Notes under the pieces: model-generated
What the model saw: the letters and a program-made list of their open reading frames with translations, nothing else
Databases searched by the model: none
Told to the model about the DNA's origin: nothing
Source of the DNA: JAVVEH01 sp032251435
Lineage (GTDB): Bacteria > Verrucomicrobiota > Lentisphaeria > Oligosphaerales > MVZH01
Assembly: GCA_032251435.1 (NCBI GenBank)
Contig: JAVVEH010000056.1
Coordinates: 1-24,684, forward strand
Length of the DNA: 24,684 bases
Direction of reading: 5' to 3'
Part shown: positions 22,069 through 24,684 of the stretch, in pieces
How positions within the stretch are numbered: position 1 is the stretch's first letter
Layout of the letters: the number at the start of each line of letters is the position of its first letter
Made by a program: the position numbers and the translations under genes

Positions 22069-22613
22069 TAGAACCGTTTATCCTTTCGCATCTGGACAAT
22101 CAGAAACGTCGATTCTTCCAGAGCCTCGTATGAATGATGAAGAATAGCGTCAAATTGCAACGCCTCGCCGGCATGCAGCAAGTGCGCTTCATTGGGAAGC
22201 TGAAATTTGATGCAGCCTTTGAGCACCCAGCACACTTCGTAATCGTCGCCATGCATTTCCGGCCGGGACAAGCTGGAGCCGGCGGCGGCTGTTCCTTTCA
22301 GGCAGCGAACGTTGCCATATCTGATCTCGGTGAAGGTGAACCCGTTCGCCGAGTGACTTTCCGCGCTTAATCGATGGGCCGATTGTTTCTCAGCCAACTG
22401 GAGAACCTCGGAAGGATTCAAACCAAACACCCGGCCGACACGATATAAGGTGTCCAGCCCCGGCAAGGTCTGATTCCGTTCCAATTTGCTGATCACCGCC
22501 GCCGATACGCCAGACCGCTCGGAAACATCGGCGATACTTAATCCCTCGCGTCGACGCAAGTCGCGCAAGACATCAAAATCGTACATTAGCGTGTCAAAAA
22601 GGTCCGATTTCAT
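22068..22613 (-). CDS. XRE-family regulator with C-terminal cupin sensor domain
   Basis: 181 residues from ATG 22613 (TTG 22619 is possible; neither has a strong ribosome-binding site). An HTH_3/XRE domain at about 15-72 (LRRREGLSIADVSERSGVSAAVISKLERNQTLPGLDTLYRV) is followed by a cupin domain at about 105-178 (PEMHGDDYEVCWVLKGCIKFQLP, LLHAGEALQFDAILHHSYEA). This architecture is common in local regulators in which the cupin binds a metabolite. It is the first gene of the operon, its stop overlaps the GH88 start by one base, and a perfect inverted repeat on the promoter lies just upstream, so it is likely an autoregulated control gene answering to a uronide-derived ligand. Repressor or activator cannot be told from sequence, but the site over the -10 favours repression. 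Confidence 0.88.
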   Translation of the reverse strand: MKSDLFDTLMYDFDVLRDLRRREGLSIADVSERSGVSAAVISKLERNQTLPGLDTLYRVGRVFGLNPSEVLQLAEKQSAHRLSAESHSANGFTFTEIRYGNVRCLKGTAAAGSSLSRPEMHGDDYEVCWVLKGCIKFQLPNEAHLLHAGEALQFDAILHHSYEALEESTFLIVQMRKDKRF

Positions 22614-22631
22614 AGCCAAGGTGTTCTTTTC

Positions 22632-22677
22632 CGATATATTGAACCAGCAAATATATCGCCTGGGAAAAACTTTTCAA
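22632..22677 (-). promoter_or_regulatory. Operon promoter with 9-9-9 inverted-repeat operator
   Basis: On the minus strand TTGAAA (22677-22672), 16 bp, TATATT (22655-22650): each hexamer has 5 of 6 consensus bases. The perfect inverted repeat CGATATATT (22632-22640) / AATATATCG (22650-22658), arms of 9 separated by 9, covers the -10, and its centres are about two helical turns apart, as expected for a dimeric HTH protein. It is 19 bp from the regulator start. Confidence 0.75.
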
Positions 22678-22992
22678 GTAAAAGCCACTGGAATTAGTGT
22701 GAAATTGTGACACCTGTGAATAAATCGATACTGTCCGAAAAGTGGGAGGATTTAGGGGCGACGCCCCGATATGGAACGGGGGGCTGTCCAGGAAATGCCG
22801 AGGGCGCGATGTCGCCCGCCGTCTGCTTGGCGCCTGCCCGGATGATGCGCGGGAAGCCAAGTTGATTGTAAACGCGATGGCAGGGTCCGCTTGGAGAAAA
22901 TGCTAAAAGTTTATTAAATGTGTCAATTTTGGCTTGTCTTTTCCGGTCATATGGGGTTTAACCAGGTGAAAAGACTGTGCGATCGCCGCGCC
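22678..22992. other. Gene-free region between larE and the uronide operon
   Basis: No credible gene is seen. It contains the hairpin GGGGCG-A-CGCCCC (22755-22767) and a GC-rich stretch at about 22755-22860 whose composition contrasts with the AT-rich sequence on each side. That stretch has no good open frame and could be a remnant or a dispersed repeat unit; I cannot decide from one copy. Confidence 0.5.
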
Positions 22993-23775
22993 TCATACCG
23001 GATTGAGACTGCCCATTCGATAGCCGTCCAAGTCCAGCGTGACGAACGTGTATCCGCACCGGTGAATCGCCGCCGCGACGATGTCCCGCTTTTCCGCGGC
23101 GACCGCGATGTCGGCGGCGGACAATTCAAGGCGGGCCATGTCGCCGTGGTGACGGACACGAAACCCGCTGAAGCCTAAATCCGCCAGCGCCTCCTCCGCT
23201 TGTTCGACCTGGCGGAGCTTGCTTTCCGTCAATTCATCACCGTACGGAATCCGGGACGCCAGGCAGGCCGCGGCGGGCAAATCCCATGTCGGCAGATCCA
23301 TGATTTTACTCAACCGGCGGATGTCCGCCTTGCTGAACCCGCATTCCTCCAAGGGGCTGACGACACCCAATTCCCTCAACGCTTTCCGCCCGGGGCGGTA
23401 GTCTCCCCGGTCATCCACATTGCTGCCATCACAGACAACAGCCATCCCCTCTTCCGCGGCAATTTGAAGAAGTTTTTTAAATAACATGGTTTTGCAATGG
23501 TAGCATCGGTCCGTCGGATTCTTTTGCACCGCCTCGTTGGCCAGCACATCCGAGTGGATCGTCTGGTGCCGGATACCGAGTCGCTTCACCAGCCGGTCGA
23601 CGCGTTCAGATTCCTGACGGGACGTGAACGAGGAGTGAATCGTGACCGCCAGGCAGCGGTCGCCCAACACCTCCCGGGCCACCGCCGCCAAAAACGTGGA
23701 ATCGCAGCCTCCGGAAAAGGCCACCAGGACACTGTCGAAACCAGTCAGTTTTTCCTTCAGAGCTTCAATCGTCAT
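22993..23775 (-). CDS. larE: LarE, ATP-dependent sulfur transferase for the nickel-pincer cofactor
   Basis: 260 residues from ATG 23775, with GAGGGG (23781-23786) 5 nt upstream inside larB; an upstream start would add 20 residues without such a site. The PP-loop AFSGGCDST (19-27) activates the substrate with ATP, followed by CDGSNVDDRGDYRPG and AACLASRIPYG with Cys171, in the place of the sulfur-donor Cys. It also has C-x-x-C at Cys91/Cys94 (DRCYHCK). A set of three cysteines is the pattern linked to [4Fe-4S]-dependent, non-sacrificial LarE as in Thermotoga, unlike the single-Cys lactobacillus enzyme; this reading is from memory. It overlaps larB by 11 bp. Confidence 0.9.
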   Translation of the reverse strand: MTIEALKEKLTGFDSVLVAFSGGCDSTFLAAVAREVLGDRCLAVTIHSSFTSRQESERVDRLVKRLGIRHQTIHSDVLANEAVQKNPTDRCYHCKTMLFKKLLQIAAEEGMAVVCDGSNVDDRGDYRPGRKALRELGVVSPLEECGFSKADIRRLSKIMDLPTWDLPAAACLASRIPYGDELTESKLRQVEQAEEALADLGFSGFRVRHHGDMARLELSAADIAVAAEKRDIVAAAIHRCGYTFVTLDLDGYRMGSLNPV

Positions 23776-24436
23776 ATGATCCCCTCTTCCGGTTAATCCG
23801 GCTGGCGGCGAAAGCCGCGCCGAAGCCATTGTCAATGTTGACGACGGTCAAGCCGGGGGCGCATGAGTTCAGCATGCCCAGCAAGGCGGTCACCCCGCCA
23901 AACGCCGTACCGTAACCGACCGATGTTGGAACGGCGATGACCGGCGCTCCCACCAGCCCGCCAACCACTGAGGGCAGGGCCCCCTCCATGCCGGCGACCA
24001 CAATGACCACCTCGGCCGCGGCCAATTCTTCCCGCACATTCAGAATCCGGTGAATGCCCGCCACGCCCACATCAAAAAAGCGTGTCACGTGATTACCCAT
24101 GATCTCAGCCACCGTCGCGGCTTCCTCACCCACGGGGATATCGGTGGAGCCAGCGGTGACCACAGCGATGGTTCCCCGCCCCCGGCGGGTTGTGTCCCGA
24201 TGGATGTAAGCGACTTTCCCGACCGCATTGTAGCGCAGATCCGGCGCCAGCGTCCGCAGCAGGTCCGCCTGTGCGGGTGTCGCCCGCGAAGCGATCACAT
24301 TGTCATGGGCGGCGAACAAGGCACCCGCCGCGGTTGTCAGTTGCTCATCCGATTTGCCGGGGCAGTAAATCACTTCGGCGAAACCGATCCGCTGTTCGCG
24401 GTCTAAATCCGGGGTGACTTCTTTTGGAGCAGTCAT
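23765..24436 (-). CDS. larB: LarB, pyridinium-3,5-biscarboxylate mononucleotide synthase
   Basis: 223 residues. LarB carboxylates and hydrolyses nicotinate adenine dinucleotide, the first step of nickel-pincer cofactor synthesis. The C-terminal half has the PurE-like fold: GTIAVVTAGSTDIPVGEEAA, HRILN, VVVAGMEGALPSVVGGLVGAPVIAVPTSVGYG and LNSCAPGLTVVNIDNGFGAA. The N-terminal part has RIGFAEVIYCPGKSDEQ, typical of LarB. The start has AAGG about 6 nt upstream. It overlaps larE by 11 bp and comes first in the pair. The nickel-insertion protein LarC and any LarA enzyme are not in the window. Confidence 0.92.
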   Translation of the reverse strand: MTAPKEVTPDLDREQRIGFAEVIYCPGKSDEQLTTAAGALFAAHDNVIASRATPAQADLLRTLAPDLRYNAVGKVAYIHRDTTRRGRGTIAVVTAGSTDIPVGEEAATVAEIMGNHVTRFFDVGVAGIHRILNVREELAAAEVVIVVAGMEGALPSVVGGLVGAPVIAVPTSVGYGTAFGGVTALLGMLNSCAPGLTVVNIDNGFGAAFAASRINRKRGSYDD

Positions 24437-24453
24437 AAAAAACCTTTTTTATC

Positions 24454-24467
24454 TGGTGTTCACACCA
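24454..24467. other. Short inverted repeat before larB
   Basis: TGGTGT, TC, ACACCA, about 18 bp before the larB start. It could be a protein site or a leader hairpin; nothing else marks it. Confidence 0.4.
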
Positions 24468-24512
24468 AGATCCGTTTCGATAGGCCCTTCAAAATTAATC
24501 CTTGACCGCGAC

Positions 24513-24526
24513 TTGTCAAATGACAA
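24513..24526 (-). promoter_or_regulatory. Candidate -35 and operator for larBE
   Basis: TTGTCA-AA-TGACAA is a 6-2-6 perfect inverted repeat. On the minus strand it supplies a consensus -35, TTGACA (24519-24514). The expected -10 region 16-17 bp on reads TAATTT/AATTTT, only 3 of 6, so a repressed or activator-dependent promoter is possible. Confidence 0.45.
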
Positions 24527-24538
24527 CCCTAACTCTAA

Positions 24539-24560
24539 CAGCAATGAAGAGTCATTGCTG
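24539..24560. other. Perfect 9-bp hairpin upstream of larBE
   Basis: CAGCAATGA, loop AGAG, TCATTGCTG. There is no T tract on either strand. The rest of 24437-24684 is AT-rich and holds no gene that I can see. Confidence 0.6.
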
Positions 24561-24684
24561 CCGTTGATTCGTGATAGGTGGTTGTTTCTTGCAGACAGAA
24601 GTAACAGAACGCAATAAAGGGACAGGTTATTTATAGATTGCATGTGAAAAATCATGGGGTATGGTAAGAAAACAGTCTCAGAAT

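Noticed and set aside
22993..24436. larBE as part of the uronide operon
   Set aside because: A 379-bp gap containing a strong promoter and operator separates them, so they look like separate transcription units.

Overview
The window is a GC-rich bacterial chromosome fragment with 16 protein-coding genes and no RNA gene, insertion sequence, prophage or CRISPR array that I can see. The mix suggests a Gram-negative, polysaccharide-degrading bacterium: a secreted sialate O-acetylesterase-type enzyme, an outer-membrane beta-barrel, lipoprotein signals and a cytoplasmic GH88 unsaturated-uronide operon. The style of the genes (Gfo/Idh oxidoreductase, SDR, SdhA-like flavoprotein and cupin beside a GH88; ankyrin/HEAT exported proteins) makes me think of the PVC group (Kiritimatiellota, Lentisphaerota or Verrucomicrobiota). 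That is an impression, not something the sequence proves.

Layout. 1-3096 (+): an octanucleotide tandem array directly in front of two exported ankyrin proteins, one ankyrin+HEAT and membrane-anchored, one ankyrin+beta-propeller. 3190-6620 (-): a DUF3592 membrane protein followed by a 957-residue exported sialate O-acetylesterase-type protein whose second half is a catalytically decayed copy of the first. 6857-8755 (+): a Zur-type zinc regulator and a histidine-rich outer-membrane barrel, with a perfect ATGTTATAACAT palindrome on the barrel promoter. 9159-12624 (+): a lipoprotein trypsin-like protease overlapping a TauE/SafE (TSUP) permease, then a two-TM sensor with no output domain. 12725-15688 (+): IspH, DUF116 and a CrtI-type desaturase, an isoprenoid/carotenoid group.

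15775-22613 (-): a six-gene catabolic operon. In transcription order it is an XRE-cupin regulator, a GH88 unsaturated uronyl hydrolase, a small cupin (KdgF-like in size and context), a Gfo/Idh/MocA oxidoreductase, an SDR and an SdhA-like flavoprotein. A promoter with a perfect 9-9-9 inverted repeat over its -10 sits directly upstream of the regulator. The likely logic is that GH88 and the cupin open unsaturated uronides from imported oligosaccharides and three oxidoreductases process the keto-sugar acids; the part played by the flavoprotein is unknown. 22993-24436 (-): larB and larE, two of the three genes for the nickel-pincer cofactor of LarA-type racemases/epimerases; larC is not in the window.

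The feature that best repays a second look outside genes is a set of intergenic arrays with strict 7-bp phasing (14082-14158, 17753-17787, 20104-20159) plus the 8-bp array at 1-88. They lie in leader or intra-operon positions, one is flanked by its own inverted copy, and they resemble in style, not sequence, the heptameric short tandem repeats known from cyanobacteria. The best candidate system is the six-gene uronide operon with its operator; the neatest small module is the Zur/His-rich barrel pair.
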